A DNA stretch of 64,000 nucleotides, taken from assembly GCF_040802235.1 (NCBI RefSeq), contig NC_133161.1:16509001-16573000 (forward strand), written 5' to 3'. Positions 22,231 to 34,789 of the stretch are shown in pieces. Source of the stretch: Manis javanica. Taxonomy: Eukaryota > Chordata > Mammalia > Pholidota > Manidae. A program made the translations under genes and the position numbers. The notes under the pieces are model-generated. The model was given only the letters and a program-made list of their open reading frames with translations. It made no database searches and had not been told where the DNA came from. Each line of letters begins with the position of its first letter. Position 1 is the stretch's first letter.

Positions 22231-24162
22231 CTCCTTAAGGTTGCTGGAGTCTTAAGAGTTAACATCAAAGAGACACCTCTGAGTTCAAGCAGCCCTGAAT
22301 TCCCCAAGCTACAGATGCTGAGGAGATAAGGTCCCTGTCCCTTCTTCTATTATAGGCTGACCTAGCACAGCTAGCCTCAGGCTCCAATGCCGGAGGGTCA
22401 CTGGGTGGCCACTGTCAGGGGACTGGGAGCCCATCAGAATTCCTGAAGTTTCCACCACCCAAGGGCCTGGGGAGCTGAGTAGACCATGGGCTGTCTCTCC
22501 CATTTTATAGTTGGGGGCACAGGAGGTACACAACTTGTCTAAGTTACAAGAAAGACAAGGAAAATCTGGGAACTTTGACCTTATGGATTAATTTAGGCTT
22601 CAAAATAATTGAGAGCATCTTAAAGAATAACAGGGAAGTGTTAATGAGCTAATTAACACTGTGCATTGTTTGCTAATAGTTCCCATGTGGACAGAGTACC
22701 TGCCTTTGGTACTTAGAAGTTTGTTCTCAACACTTAATTAAATAGGGTATTATCTACTCAAAGGAAGGAGTTAGATGTTAGATGACATGGGTGAGTTTAC
22801 AAAAAATTTCAGAGTATTCTATAAGAAAAGTACGTTTGAGGACATCAGTCTGAAATTGCTGATAGTCTAGTTGGTACACTCATAGTAAATGTAACCCCAT
22901 TACTTTAAACAGATGTCACCAGCCATGGGGTGACATTTATAGTGCATCCTAGCATCTAGTAGGGATTAATCCACATCATTGAAGCTAGCTTTGTGACTTG
23001 GAACTATTTCAGCAAAAGGAAAGCACTGTTGCACTCTGGGGAGTCTGGACTGGATTCTGGTTCTATGCAGTTCAACATTCAGTGAGTGCCCACTGCACCC
23101 AGGACAGAAGCCAGCTTCTCCTGCTGTAACGTGCATATGCATCTGGGCCCTCACTGCTAAAATGCAGATTCCAACACGTTTCCTGGTGCTGCCCATGCTG
23201 ATGCTGCTGGTCCAAGGACCAAAACTCAGGGAGCAAGGAGCCAGAGAAAAGAGGTAAAACCATCGGCGAGACAAAGTCTTCGCGCCCTTGGAACTTAGAG
23301 ACTCACACACAGGCAATTTCAATACGATGTGAGTGCTGGGACAGAGAGCCAAATGCCCACGTGCCCTGAATCCCAGCGATAGGCAGGGAGGGGCAGGCTC
23401 AAGGATGGGGTCTAGGACACGGGTGGTTTATTCTCTGAGTCAAGAGAGAAGAAGGGGAGGCAGAGTGAGATCAGGAAATGAGAGTAAGTAAGTAGAATGG
23501 CCTCAATGTTTAGATTGTTTAACACCACCAGCAGCATAAGAAAAACAGGCGCCAAGACGTCCACCCTGCAGCCTGCGCTGTCCTGAAGCCAGTGGGCTGG
23601 CGGCAAGACACCTGGAATGAGGGTGTTTCAAACCAGCCCGAAGAGCAATAAACAGGAACCAAGGAGACTCACAATCACGTGTGGGAGGCGGAGTGCGGTG
23701 CCACCTGACATCCTCCCACTCGGGCAAAACTCACAGACACCGAACAACGCTTGCCCCCTGTCCTGTCCTATCATTCCTCTTCCCTATTTATTCATATGTC
23801 TCAGGGGCAGAGTATGTGCACACGGGAGTTAGCACACCAGGGCCAGAGACAGGCTGGCCTGTGGGAACTAGACTCTCACACAGTTCCCTGAATGATAAGG
23901 GTGGTTTGCAGTGCCTCGACTATTTGTGTAAACAATGTGGCTTATGCTAAACCCCTGCTTTCCTTCCAGGGCCTGGAATTTTGGCACGTGCTATGCAGTG
24001 GCTCCCAACATCTGGTTTTGACCTAGGTCCAAAGAATTACTAAAAATCCCTCTGTGCACCAAACAATACCTCTAACTGGACTAAGAGGTCCTTTAAAGGT
24101 ATGTTTAATCTGTTTTGATGACTAAGTCTATGTTCAATTTAAAAGCACTGCTAAATACCACG
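22231..24162. other. Unassigned intergenic sequence
   Basis: No gene or clear repeat. It contains an inverted repeat made of homeodomain-type half sites at 22637-22660 (reported separately). A GC-richer stretch at 23100-23900 has only short chance reading frames. Confidence 0.5.
22637..22660. promoter_or_regulatory. Palindromic homeodomain/HNF1-like site
   Basis: Two perfect 9-base inverted arms, AGTGTTAAT (22637-22645) and ATTAACACT (22652-22660), are separated by GAGCTA. Each arm carries GTTAAT, the half site of HNF1-type POU-homeodomain proteins. The 6-base spacer is longer than the 1-base spacer of a classical HNF1 site. Function is unproven. Confidence 0.35.
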
Positions 24163-24288
24163 TGCTGTGGACTGAATGTTCCCCCGCCCACCTGATTCAT
24201 GTGCTGCAGCCCTAGTCCCCAGTGGTATATAGAGATGGGCCCTTGGGAGATAACTAGGGTTAGATGAGGCCAATACCACACTGTCTTT
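24163..24288 (+). mobile_element. MaLR LTR 5' fragment
   Basis: 'tgctgtggactgaatgttcccc..cccagtggtatatagagatgggcccttgggagataactagggttagatgaggcca' matches the 5' third of MLT1/MST LTRs. It is cut off where the L1 at 24290 begins. Confidence 0.65.
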
Positions 24289-24289
24289 G

Positions 24290-25140
24290 TTACCCTACTT
24301 TGTAAGTCTTAAAATCAGGTAGTGTAAGCCCTCCAACTTTATTCTTGTAAAAGTCATTTGGACTATTCTGTTTCTTGAATTTCCTCATTTTTAGAATTGG
24401 CTTGTCAATTTCCACAAAAAAAAAGTCCTGCTAGGTTGTAACTAGTTTTTGGGTTTTTTTTATCTATAGACCAGTTTGAGGAGAATTGACATTTTAACCA
24501 TTTTTGATATATCTCTCCATGTATTTAGAGGTTCTTTAATTTTTCAGAACACTGTTTTACAGTTTTCACTGTACAGGCCTTTCACATCTTTTGCTCCTAA
24601 ATATTTCATAGTTTTGATGTTATTAGACATGGCATTTTTAAATTTCAATGTCCAATTAATTGCTAGTATATAGAAAACAATTACTTTTTGTATTGATTTG
24701 CATCCTGCAAATACCAGATATAAGTTCTTATAGATTCTTGGAGTTTCCTGCAGGAAAGATCACATTGTCTCTGAGTTTTTACTTTCAGTTTTACTTTTTC
24801 ATCTGATCTGTACACCTTTGATTTCTTTTCCCTGTCTTATTACTGAACAGGAGTGGTGAGAGAAGACATCCTCACCTGGTACCTTAAGGAGAAAGCATTC
24901 AGCCTTTTGCCATTAAGTGTGATGTTCACTGTGGTTTTTTTTGTAGATATATAGGTTTTTAATTAGGTTGAAGAAGTTTCTTTCTGTTCCTGTTTTGCTT
25001 ATCATAATGGATATTGGTTTCATGCACCTATTGTTTTATCATTATATATTTTGAATTTCCACCAGTAGATCTGCACAAAAAATTTTCCTAGGAAGGATTT
25101 CTATTATTCATAAAAAATACCTACTTTTCAGTTATTGTCA
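24290..25140 (-). mobile_element. L1 ORF2 fragment
   Basis: Reverse-strand ORF2 text is clear: 'aagtcttaaaatcaggtagtgtaagccctccaactttattcttg', 'ttggcttgtcaatttccac', 'attttaaccatttttgatat', 'ctgatctgtacacctttgatttcttttccctgtcttattactgaacaggagtggtgag', 'ttaattaggttgaagaagtttc'. It has multiple stops and indels and is 5' and 3' truncated. Confidence 0.8.
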
Positions 25141-26450
25141 GTGGTATTTATAAGACTTAGGGACAGCAGAAAGAAACACGCAGGAATTTTAAATTGTGAC
25201 TTAGCACCCACTTATTTGACTTTATGTGATTGACAGCTGTATTGCCTGGTTTCTGTCATAAGCACTTTAGAAAGCTTTGTGTATCATTCAGAGAAATAAT
25301 GGCTTTTTAAATACCAATTTAGATCCTTGAAAGAAAGAATTCTGATAAGAGAGAAATAAGAAAAGAACATGATTGGATACCCAGAGCTTATGAGGTGTCT
25401 CCCGTAATACTATACTGATCTTTAAGCTGTGAGAGAGTCCCAAGTGCTTTTCAAGTACTTCTTTCTCTGATTTCTTGCTAGTTCATAGAAAATGTAATTC
25501 TCAAAGCTCACTATACCTAAAAACTCCCCTGCGTAAGATTGAGTCAGGCTTCCGTAAGATCCAAAAAACCTTGAATACCTAATATGAATCTTTCATAGTT
25601 TCCTTTGGAAGAAAGACATTCGGGTCAAAAGTAAAAATAATTTGATTCTCAGAAAATATGAATTTATTATATCCCCTAAACAACATATCTAGATTTGGCA
25701 AGATGCCTCTTTACCTTGCTGGGGACTCAGTCCACAGAGATAAAATAAGAACGATTCTTACTCATAAGCATTCAGGAGACTGCAGAGAGTGGTGACCACG
25801 GCAAATAAATGAGATGCCCATTTCCCACAGCGGGGTTGCTAAGTGAATTCAAGAAATAAAAGCCTTGCAAGAGCCTTTCCTCTCAGCTAAATAACATTAG
25901 TTCTGTGAGGCCCAACCTGGCACTTGCTGGGAACTCTGATGTGAATCCCTGGGAAGGAATCTGTCCCCACTCCAAACATTCACTCCACCCACAGGCTGAT
26001 ACCTGTAATTTCACATACGGAAATCATCCAGAGCCTGGATGATTTGGGTTGGAAGAGCCAGGAGGGAGAGTGGGGCAGATCACTCATCTGGGCTGGCATG
26101 CCCTTGAGATCTGCCCTTCGACAGCCCATTGCGTCTTTGGGCAGCTCTGATTCAGAGCCTTGGAGCAATTAGTAGCTATGACATAGTCCCCGGGAGATCC
26201 CAAACACTTGTGCCCATAAGGAAAAAGACAGCAAGTTAGTAGGACATTGACTCTTACTAATTTCTAGGGCGAAATTTAATGGCCTATCTGTCTCCCCGTG
26301 ATTCTTTTTTACTCGACATCACAAAGGATCTTACACCGTATGTTCACATTTTGGTGTACTCCCTGGCTCACCTCACAGCAGATAAAACACGTAAAAGAAA
26401 AAAAAACCCTGAAAGCCATAGATGGACTCAAAAATAAGATAAACCTTCTG
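25141..26450. other. Unassigned intergenic sequence
   Basis: No gene, RNA or confident repeat seen in about 1.3 kb. Confidence 0.5.
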
Positions 26451-26530
26451 TGGAGCAGTAGCACAGCAGAGTGATTGGGACTGGAGACAGGCTACAGGGA
26501 CTGAGCCCCAACACAGGCAGGGGCGGGAAA
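26451..26530 (+). repeat. MIR 5' remnant
   Basis: 'gtggagcagtagcacagcagagtgattgggactggagacaggctacagggactgagcccc' follows the tRNA-like head and start of the MIR core ('cagtggttaagagcatgggctctggagccag'). Short and diverged. Confidence 0.45.
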
Positions 26531-26557
26531 CAGCTCAGTACCTTTGAAGGAAGGTGG

Positions 26558-26930
26558 AGAGTCTTCCTGGGCTGCCATAATAACATACTGTAGCCTGGAT
26601 GGCCTGAACAACAGAAATTCATTTTCTTACAGTTCTAGAGGCTGGGAGGCCCTCCTCAGGTCCAGCAGCGTTCGGTTTCTGCTGAGAGGTCTCCTCCTGG
26701 CTCTTGGGGGCCACCTCCTCCTGGTGTCCTCACTTGGCCTTCCCTCTGTTCACACAGAGAGAGTAAGAAGGAGAGAGAGCAGGCTGGTGTCTCTTCTCAG
26801 GGCCCCAGCCTCAGAACCTCATTTAACCCCCTTCCCTAGAGGCCCCATCTCCACATTCAGCCACCCTGGGAGTTCAGCATCAGCAGAGGAATTTGGAGGG
26901 GGACATGCACAGTCAGTCCATGACGGAAGG
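26558..26930 (-). mobile_element. MaLR (MLT1-type) LTR
   Basis: In reverse orientation: 'cctgggctgccataataacatactgtagcctggatggcctgaacaacagaaattcattttcttacagttctagaggctggg', then 'ggtgtcctcacttggccttccctctg'. The left end is well kept. The right part (about 26760-26930) is diverged. Confidence 0.75.
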
Positions 26931-27479
26931 AACTGGCCCCAGAGTCGCTGCTGGAACCTGGTGTGGGGAGGAATCTTGGAGACGGGCAAAGCGACTCTCC
27001 CGCCGTGTGAAAAGAAGCCGAGAAACAGTCACAGGTCTGCTGCCTGGGAGGAGCCTCACGATCAGAAATTAAGCTGCGGGGCTGTATCATCCCCAGTATC
27101 TCCATGGAGCAGGGACCCCAAAATACCATCCTAAGACTTGATTCTGGGCAAGGAGCCTGAGCGGCCAGATGAAGGAGCCGCAGAAGCCATCATGAAATTC
27201 CAGCTGTGAGGACAGAGAGCACATCACACATCCCCACTGGAAACAACCCTGCAAGAATCTGCGGCCGGTGTTCGTTGTCCCCACTGTCGCTTCTAACTTC
27301 CTGCGATGGGAACTTACCTTGTTGATCCTCAACCTTCTTTTTAAATACGTGCCCTTTAGTGCTGTTAAGTTTACTTTACGCCAGGCTGGAACTGCACACA
27401 CAGGTTTGAATCTGTCCTGCTGTCGTTACGATCCAGCTCAAAATACTGTGAAACTTTTGTGGTGATTTTTTTTCTTTGA
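26931..27479. other. Unassigned intergenic sequence
   Basis: No gene or repeat recognised. Only overlapping chance frames. Confidence 0.45.
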
Positions 27480-27645
27480 CGCAGGTTAGGAGAGTATTTT
27501 TAATTTCCAAATATAAAGGATTTCCAGGCCTTCTTTTGTTGTTGATTTTTTAGTTTGATTACACTCACTGGAAAGTACATTCCATATAATCTCAATACTC
27601 GTAAGTGTGCTGAGATTTCTTTTTAAAGCCCAAGATATAGTTGTA
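27480..27645 (-). repeat. L1 ORF2 fragment
   Basis: 'ttttgttgttgattttttagtttgattacactcactggaaagtacattccatataatctcaatactc..ctgagatttctttttaaagcccaagatatagt' is reverse-strand L1 ORF2 ('ttgatttctagtttaattccactgtggtcagagaacatac'). Confidence 0.65.
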
Positions 27646-27789
27646 ATTAACAACAGATCATACGTTTGAAAATTTTAAATGCACTCTTTAATCATGCATA
27701 GATTCAAGAGATAATCATCAACAAAACTGCAAAATATTTTGACCTGTACTACCGTGAAAATAATACGTATTAAAATTTCTGGGTATAGT

Positions 27790-30700
27790 TTAGGTTGTAG
27801 ATAGAGAGCAACTTAGGACTTTAAATAAATTCATCAAAGCTAAAAATAAACCAGAAGAATATTGAAAATGAAAAAATTCAATTCAAGGAGCTAGAAAAAG
27901 AATATCTAAGCCTTAAAAAAAATTAGAAACAAGTAAATAATCAAGATAAGAGCAGAAAATACTAAAATAGAAAACAAAGAGACAATACAGAAGATAATCC
28001 AAGACTACATCTTTAAAAATAGAAAAATCTCAAGAATGCTTAAGAAAAACTAGAAGTGGTGCAAATGTAATATATTAGGAAAAAAAGGACACATAACAAA
28101 ACCTACAGTAGAGATTTTTTTAAATCATAAGAAAATTCTATGGAAATTTTGATACAAAAAAATTAAAAGCTACTATAAAATGATAAATTTTCTAAAGAAA
28201 AAAGAATAACAAAATGGATGGAAGAATAGACAGAAGTCTCACAAAACCAATAATTATTAAATAAATATGTCTCCCATATTCTTCAGTTTTTAAAAGGGAA
28301 AAAAAAAAACCAGGCTTGTAAGATTTTATTTGCCCACCTATTTTATACAAGCTGCATCAGAAAATAGAAGATAAAAATCTATCTATATTATTTTAATCCA
28401 AAATATTGTAAGAAATTAAAATTAAAGACCATTCTCACTTGGGAATATGGGTGCAAAAATCTCAAAAGACAAGGAAAATGAAATCCATGAGTGCCAGTAT
28501 TAAACAACAAAAATATCACGATCAAATTTAATCCAGTAGTTTATCCAATAGTTCAACATCAGAAAACCAATTAATAAATCAACACTGAAAGGTGAAAAGC
28601 AACATGATGAGAAAGCATATCACTTAACACTCATTCATGAAAAAAATCAAATGCTTCACAAATTAGGAATGGAAGAAAATATCCTTAATCTAATACTGGC
28701 AAAATGTATCAATTGCCCAGGGCTGCCGTAACAAATACTACCACAAACTGGATGACTTAAACCAACAGAACCTTATTGTCTCACAGTTCTGGAAGGCAGG
28801 AGTCTGAATCAAGAGGTCAGCAGGGCCAGGCTCTCTCTGAAGGCCCTACGGAGAATCTGTCCTTGCCTCTCCCAGCTTTGGATGATTTCTGGCAACCCTT
28901 AGCGTTCCTTGGCTTGTGGATGCACCATTTCAATCTTTGACTCCATACTCACATGACATTCTCCTTGTGTCCAGACTTCTCCCTTGTAAGGACACCAATC
29001 ATTGGACTAGGGCATCCCCCTTATCCAGTATGGCCTGAGCTTAACTTGATTACATCTGCAAAGACCCTAGTTCCAAATAAGGTCATGTTCACAGGTACCA
29101 GGCATTAGGACTTCAACATATCTTTGTGGGGGACACAATTCAACCCACAACAAAAACCTATAGCAAACATCATATTTAGTGACAAAATGTTAAGAGACAC
29201 ATCTGTTAAAATCACAAATAACACAATGATTCCATTATCACCTCTGTTATTCAGTGTTGTTTGTAGGTTCCAGCTGCTGTAATAAGGCATCCTTTAAAGG
29301 GATGCTTAAAAAGAATAAAAGCTGGAAAGGAAGGGAAAACTATTTTTCTTTGCATATGTTAAGGTTATTTATATAGACAATAAAATAGAACCTACATATA
29401 TTCTATGATTATCTAATAAGAGAATTCAATAGATGGATGCATGATCAACATAGAAAATCAAGAGCCTTCTCATAGATACATAAAAAGTAGAATAGAAAAT
29501 ATCCAATAAAGGATTCCATACAAAAGAGTCATAAAAATGATGAGATTCTAAGGTGGGAGAAGTATAACAAAATATGGGAAAAATTATGATGTATTGTTGA
29601 CAAACACAAAATTCCTAATTAAATAGAGACACCATGTTAATTGATGGAAAGACTCAATACCTTAAAAATGTCAATTCTATCTAATACAGCTCAATCAGAA
29701 TACAATAGGCTTTTTCACAAAATTGGACAAGTCAAGCCTAAAGTTCAGAAGAAGATAAAAAGGATGAATATAGCTAAGATTGAAGAAAATGATTGGGAAG
29801 ATTTACTCGATCAGATATTAGACATAGGAAATTATAGGAATTAAGACAAAGGATATGCACTGAGAAAAATAAAACTAAATTGACAGAAAAAAATAGATCA
29901 TGTGCAGAAATAGACCCAGATAAATGATAGGCATGGTTTTACCAATCATTAGGGAGAAAATGGGCTAATTAATAGGAGTTGGAACAATTAGTTGTCCTAA
30001 TGGTATTTGACACCATTCACAAAAATCAGCTTCAGATGGATTAAAGACCTAAATGTGAAAAACAAGACTTTAAAACTTTCAGAAGAAAATACAGCATCAT
30101 GTATTTAAAACTTATAAATAAAATGTAAAATAATAAACCATAAATGAAAACATTAATAAACTATACATTGAAGTGAAAAGAATTTGTTCAAAGACAAAAG
30201 ACAGTGAATAGATAAGCTGTACGCTAGAAGAAGATAGCTACAACACAAGTAACCAAGAAAGACTTAGTATACAGAACATGTAGAGAATTTCTGAATACCA
30301 GTAAGTGACAGAAAACAGAGATTTTAAAACTTGGCATAAGTTAACACAGCAGAATTTTCTACAATAGTTAAAATCTATCAACTACAGCTCTATCTATCCA
30401 GATGGATACATTTCAAATACATGATGTTGGAAGAAAGAACAAATTGCCATATGATACTGATAGCATATGAAGAATGTAAAATTTTAAAACAGGTAAAATA
30501 CAGTGTATATTATTTATAGAGACAGGCCTATAATTATGGTATAGAAACATGCATGAAAACTCTAAGCATCACACTGAAGAGAGTGGCTACCTCTAATGAG
30601 GGAGGGGTCAGGAAGGGTTATCAACACAAGTGTTTCTGATGTGTCTACTACATTTTATTTCTTAAAAAATAACTCCTATTTATCTAAAATTATATATAAA

Positions 30701-31320
30701 TGTTCTCTGTATTTGTGCATAAAGAGACATCTACAACAAAATGGACCCAAATGGGTAGGGGATTTGGGGTGAGTTGTGCCTTCTTTACAGCAGAATGTAC
30801 CCCTTGAAATTTCTTCAGGAGTATATTATACACAAAATAAAAAACATATTGCCATTTTGTGAGTAATCTCTCATTGGATTGTCAATAAATGGAAAGATTT
30901 ATAATGCGTAAGTTGGGTGTGCATACTCTGTTATTGGTCATGTAAATTGGTGCAACTTTTCTGGAAAGCTATCTGGCAAATATACAGAATTACTTTAAAA
31001 TATACAAATCCTTTGACCTGGTCATTTTTCACTTTTTGGAATTGGTCATAGGAAACAATAAATCAAATACAAACAGATGCATATATGGTAATGTTTCCTA
31101 CAGGATTGTCTACAAAAGCCCCAAAAAGTAACTTTTGATTACCAGACAACAGCTTCAGAGTTGACAGTTGGAAGCTGTTCCCTTTTAGTGATGTAAGTCT
31201 GGAATAGCCAAACAGTGGAATACTGTGCAGTATTCGTGTAGAATACATGAATCTGTGACTATATTTATTGACATGCAAAAATGCCCATAAACACATTATT
31301 AAGTGGAAAGTTCAGAAAGC
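27790..31320 (+). mobile_element. Old L1/HAL1-type LINE, broken, with nested LTR
   Basis: An A-rich + strand stretch contains ORF2 phrases: 'caaattaggaatggaagaaaatatccttaatctaat' directly before the inserted LTR and 'aaaacctatagcaaacatcatatttagtgac' directly after it, then 'ggaaagactcaataccttaaaaatgtcaattctat', 'gaaatagacccagataaatg', 'ggagttggaacaatt' and 'ttaaagacctaaatgtgaaaaacaagac'. From about 30350 it reads like the 3' part of HAL1/L1M5-type elements ('tggaatactgtgcagtattc'). All frames are broken. It may be two adjacent old elements. Confidence 0.7.
28705..29152 (-). mobile_element. MaLR (MLT1-type) solo LTR nested in L1
   Basis: The reverse-strand LTR runs from TGTATCAATTGCCCAGGGCTGCCG to 'gggggacacaattcaacccacaaca', about 448 bp and near full length. 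It separates two L1 ORF2 phrases that are contiguous in intact L1s, so the insertion point is exact to a few bases. The flanking A-runs (AAAA on both sides) may be the target duplication but are too simple to prove it. Confidence 0.85.
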
Positions 31321-31329
31321 AGGAATGTA

Positions 31330-31445
31330 GTCCTCGCCAAGTCTCTTCGGATTGGAAGCAGGGGGACTTGATTGTGGCGAGCGCGAGCAGAGGCAGAGGA
31401 GAAAGAAAGGACGGGGAGGACGGGGGGGACATGGATTTACTGTAA
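31330..31445. other. CpG-dense purine-rich patch
   Basis: In a very AT-rich surrounding, about 110 bp contains seven or so CpGs, including GGCGAGCGCGAGC, and a G-rich run (ggacggggaggacgggggggac). It starts exactly where the LINE text stops. No gene or family was recognised. It could be an inserted fragment of a CpG-rich promoter or 5' UTR. Confidence 0.4.
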
Positions 31446-34149
31446 AGATGCTGGGCTCTTTCATGGAATTAAGGAAAGAATAAACAACTAAGAATGACGA
31501 AAGGCAAAAACCGGCATAGTTTCAGGGACCCCAGCAGAAAAAAATGCTCAAAAAAGTTTTTTTGGATTGGTCTAGATTGGATCCGATGTCTACACCAAAA
31601 CAAATCAGTTTTGGTTCATCAAATAACATAAGCACGGTTCTGAAGACCCACCACCCGGCTCTGATTACTAGGATGTTCCCAGAGTTAAGGAAAATCACTG
31701 TGCGTGTTCCCAGGAGGTGCCTATTATACTTTGATCCCATTTTTGTGTATGACATGTGTAGTTCTGTGTACCTGTGCAGCACATGGTGACGGAATAATGA
31801 ACGGCATCCACCTCCTTTAATACTTTACTATGTATCTTTTTCTTCAATGAGCATGTATTACTTTTATAATTTAAAAAGAGCAGTTTTCCCTTTGGGAAAA
31901 AGAAACTATCACTTCAGAATATATTTTCTGAGGCCCTGGACAGACCTCACAGCCACAGGATGCAAAGCTTCCATCAGACACTGTGTAGAAAGGAAAATAA
32001 CCACGAGCTCCCCTTTCCTCTCAGCCATCTGCCCCCTTCCACTTCCCTGTCACCCACCCAAACTTGTGCCCTCATTCATGAACAAAGAGGAAGACGTGAC
32101 AATTCTGTAAGGTCTTTGGCAAAAGTATGGACAACGGACCCCAACTGTCCCAGGAGAAGGAAACAGTTTTCAGCTATCGATTCTGAAATCATCCTCTGGT
32201 AATTTAATACTTTGCAAAATCTGGAGTCTTGGCCTGACTCTATGTCTCTCTTTGCTGCTGAGTCATAGAAGATGATTGGGGTTGCTGTGTCCTTTCTCCT
32301 TTACATGTACACATTGCAGGAAGGAAAAAAAAATGCATTTATTCTTCTAAGCACCTCTCGTGTCCCCTGCTCTGTCTGTCTCAGGCATCTCCACAAGCAT
32401 CCCATGAATGAATATTCATTGGACAAATGATGACGGGCATCGCCCTCAGCCAAAACAGCTCAGGCTTTGGCATCAGAATGCCCGGGTTTCGATTTCAGCT
32501 TTTCTTTTACTGTTTGCATGTGTGAAAGAAATCACATGACTGTTCTAAGGCTTTGTTTCCTAATCTGTAAAAGGGTTGTTTTGAGGAGTGTAACAGAGGA
32601 GGCAGATGGGTGTGACAGCTTTTTGACTCAAACCCATATAAAATGTAGTTGACATGTCTATCCTGCCCTCAAGAGTATTAGTAAATGAAGTTATAATTTC
32701 TTCATCTTTGTATCCCCAAGGCCCAGCACAGGGCACGGTGGTGATGATGGGGAGTGGGAGGGTAGTGGGGGACAAGGGAGAAGATAGAAAAAGGGCCACC
32801 ATTTCTTTAGTGCAGTACCAAGCACTGTACTGAACATACACTCTCATCAAAGCCTTCTACTGTCTGTATCCCCACATGTTCCCTAACCATGTCTTAGCAA
32901 CTCCACACATCTTGTGCCTAAAATGGTGCCAGGTACATAGTGGGACTCCCATAATTATTTGTAGAATACATACATGCAAGCTGCCGAACACCCTTACATT
33001 TAATCAACATCTCTTCTTCTCATATCAAAGGTATTCTTCTCAATAGAGACAAAAGACAGTGAGAAGCCAGGTGTTAATGTTGAGCCACTGGAGAAGCCGA
33101 GGCACAAAGCTATTAAGTGGCTCATCCATCCTCAAGCCAATGGTAAAATGCCACTCTATGCTCCCATATCCATTCCCTACCCAGTTTCCAACCAAGAGAG
33201 AAAAGAACGTGTGTGTGAGATGAGGAGTAAATAGACAGCTCCTGCTCCCCAGAATGAGCTGAGAGCAGGGGGGTCATTCACCGCCTCAGGGAGACGGAGC
33301 AGCATCACGAGGATAAGAGGCCTTCCAAATGGGGTGGGAATGACTACCTGGCGCCCCATATTTAACCTAAGAAGCCAAGGGGAAATTGCCCTGTTGGGGA
33401 GAAATCCCAGGGAGTGAGCGGTGAGCTCCTGTGCAGGCCTCCTCTATGCGTCAGCTTTCAAAGGCACCTCTGCTCCCGGGCGTGGCTGGTGACCACCATC
33501 AGCACGTTGACTTGCCTCTTGGAAAACAGCAGGTAGAAAAGAACTGTTTGGCTTCTCAGGTGAGCTTGTTTCTGTAATTCCAGAACGTGCTCAGGCTGTG
33601 TTGTGTCAGAACGCAGGTCAGGCTTTTTCCAGGCCTGGGGCCACTCTTGTTTTTTTTATCAATAATAAAAACAAAACAAAAAGTAAAGATTGGAGAATGG
33701 GATCAAAATCGTTTGTTTTATGGAAGAGAAACTCACTTGAAAGGTAAGAAAACCAAGGAGATGATGCAGAATTAAGGGCTGCTAGTGAAATGTAGGCTCC
33801 AGAAATTTGGGCCAGCACGTATGATTCCTGCTCAGAACAATCAGCATCCCATCTATCAGAATGGTATCTCTTTGTCACAAAGGGCACCCCAACCCTAACG
33901 GCCCCTTCACAAACTCATGCCAGTGTCACAGGGTAGCAGGTGGGCCTGTGTGACCCAGTGTCACAAGTGGGAGAACAACTCAAAGCACCCTCTTCTCAAA
34001 TAAGCGCAAAACACAGAAAAACAGGCCAGCCCAGGGTCCTTCCATCGTGCTGGAAAAGAGCTCCCTGGCTACATTCGGGGCTGTGGGTGAACCACTGGGC
34101 ATCAAGGATTGTGTTCCAGGGCTGGGATGATGTAAATAATTTTCCAATG
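31446..34149. other. Unassigned intergenic sequence with MIR remnants
   Basis: No gene recognised. One MIR lies at 32460-32640. MIR- or L2-like phrases are near 32800-32970 ('gtgccaggtacatagtgggactccc'). The frame at 31544-31789 is open for 82 codons but matches nothing known. Confidence 0.5.
32460..32640 (+). repeat. MIR SINE
   Basis: 'caggctttggcatcagaatgcccgggtttcgatttcagc' is the MIR head and core start. 'catgactgttctaaggctttgtttcctaatctgtaaaagggttgttttgaggagt' is the conserved MIR tail. Confidence 0.75.
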
Positions 34150-34785
34150 CAGTATCGTAAAATTAAAACTAATGCAAAAGCAGCTGTAGAAAACAGTTTA
34201 GCGATTCCTCAGAAAAATTAAACATAGGATGACTATAGGACCCAGCAATGCTAGTGCTGCGTATACACCCAAAAGGAATTGAAACAGAGACTTCAAGAGT
34301 CATTTGCATCGCCATAGCCTTCCCAGCAGTATTCACCTAGCCCAGGGGGAGAAACTACCCAAGTGTCCATCAGTGGAGGAATGAATAAACAAAATGTGGT
34401 ATGTGCATAAAATGGAATAGTGTTATCTGTTCTACATTGCGGATGAACCTTGAGGACGTTATGCTACATGGAGTAAGACAGTCATAGAAGACAGGTACTG
34501 TATGCTTCTGCTCAGAGGAGACCCTAGAGCAGCCAAATTCACAGACACAGTAAGTAGAAGGGCGGCTGCCAAGGGCCGAAGGGAGGGGAGAGTGGGGAAT
34601 TACTGTTTAATGGGTACAGAGGGTCAGTTTGGGAAGATGAAGAGTTTGGGGGATGCGGGATGGGGGATGGGGATGGTTTCATAGCCATGCGAATGCACTT
34701 AATGCCCCTGAACTGTGCACTTGAAAATGAACCTTGCAGTATATATACTTTACCACAATTTTTAAAAAATGGAAAAAAATGCAAA
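34150..34785 (+). mobile_element. L1 3' end (ORF2 end and 3' UTR)
   Basis: Plus-strand L1 text: 'aaacataggatgactataggacccagcaatgctagtgctgcgtatacacccaaaaggaattgaaacagag', 'cccaagtgtccatcagtggaggaatgaataaacaaaatgtggtatgtgc', and a 3' UTR ending 'gaactgtgcacttgaaaatgaaccttgcagtatatatactttaccacaatttttaaaaaatgg'. It is 5' truncated, frames are broken, and it ends in an A-rich tail. Confidence 0.8.
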
Positions 34786-34789
34786 AAAT

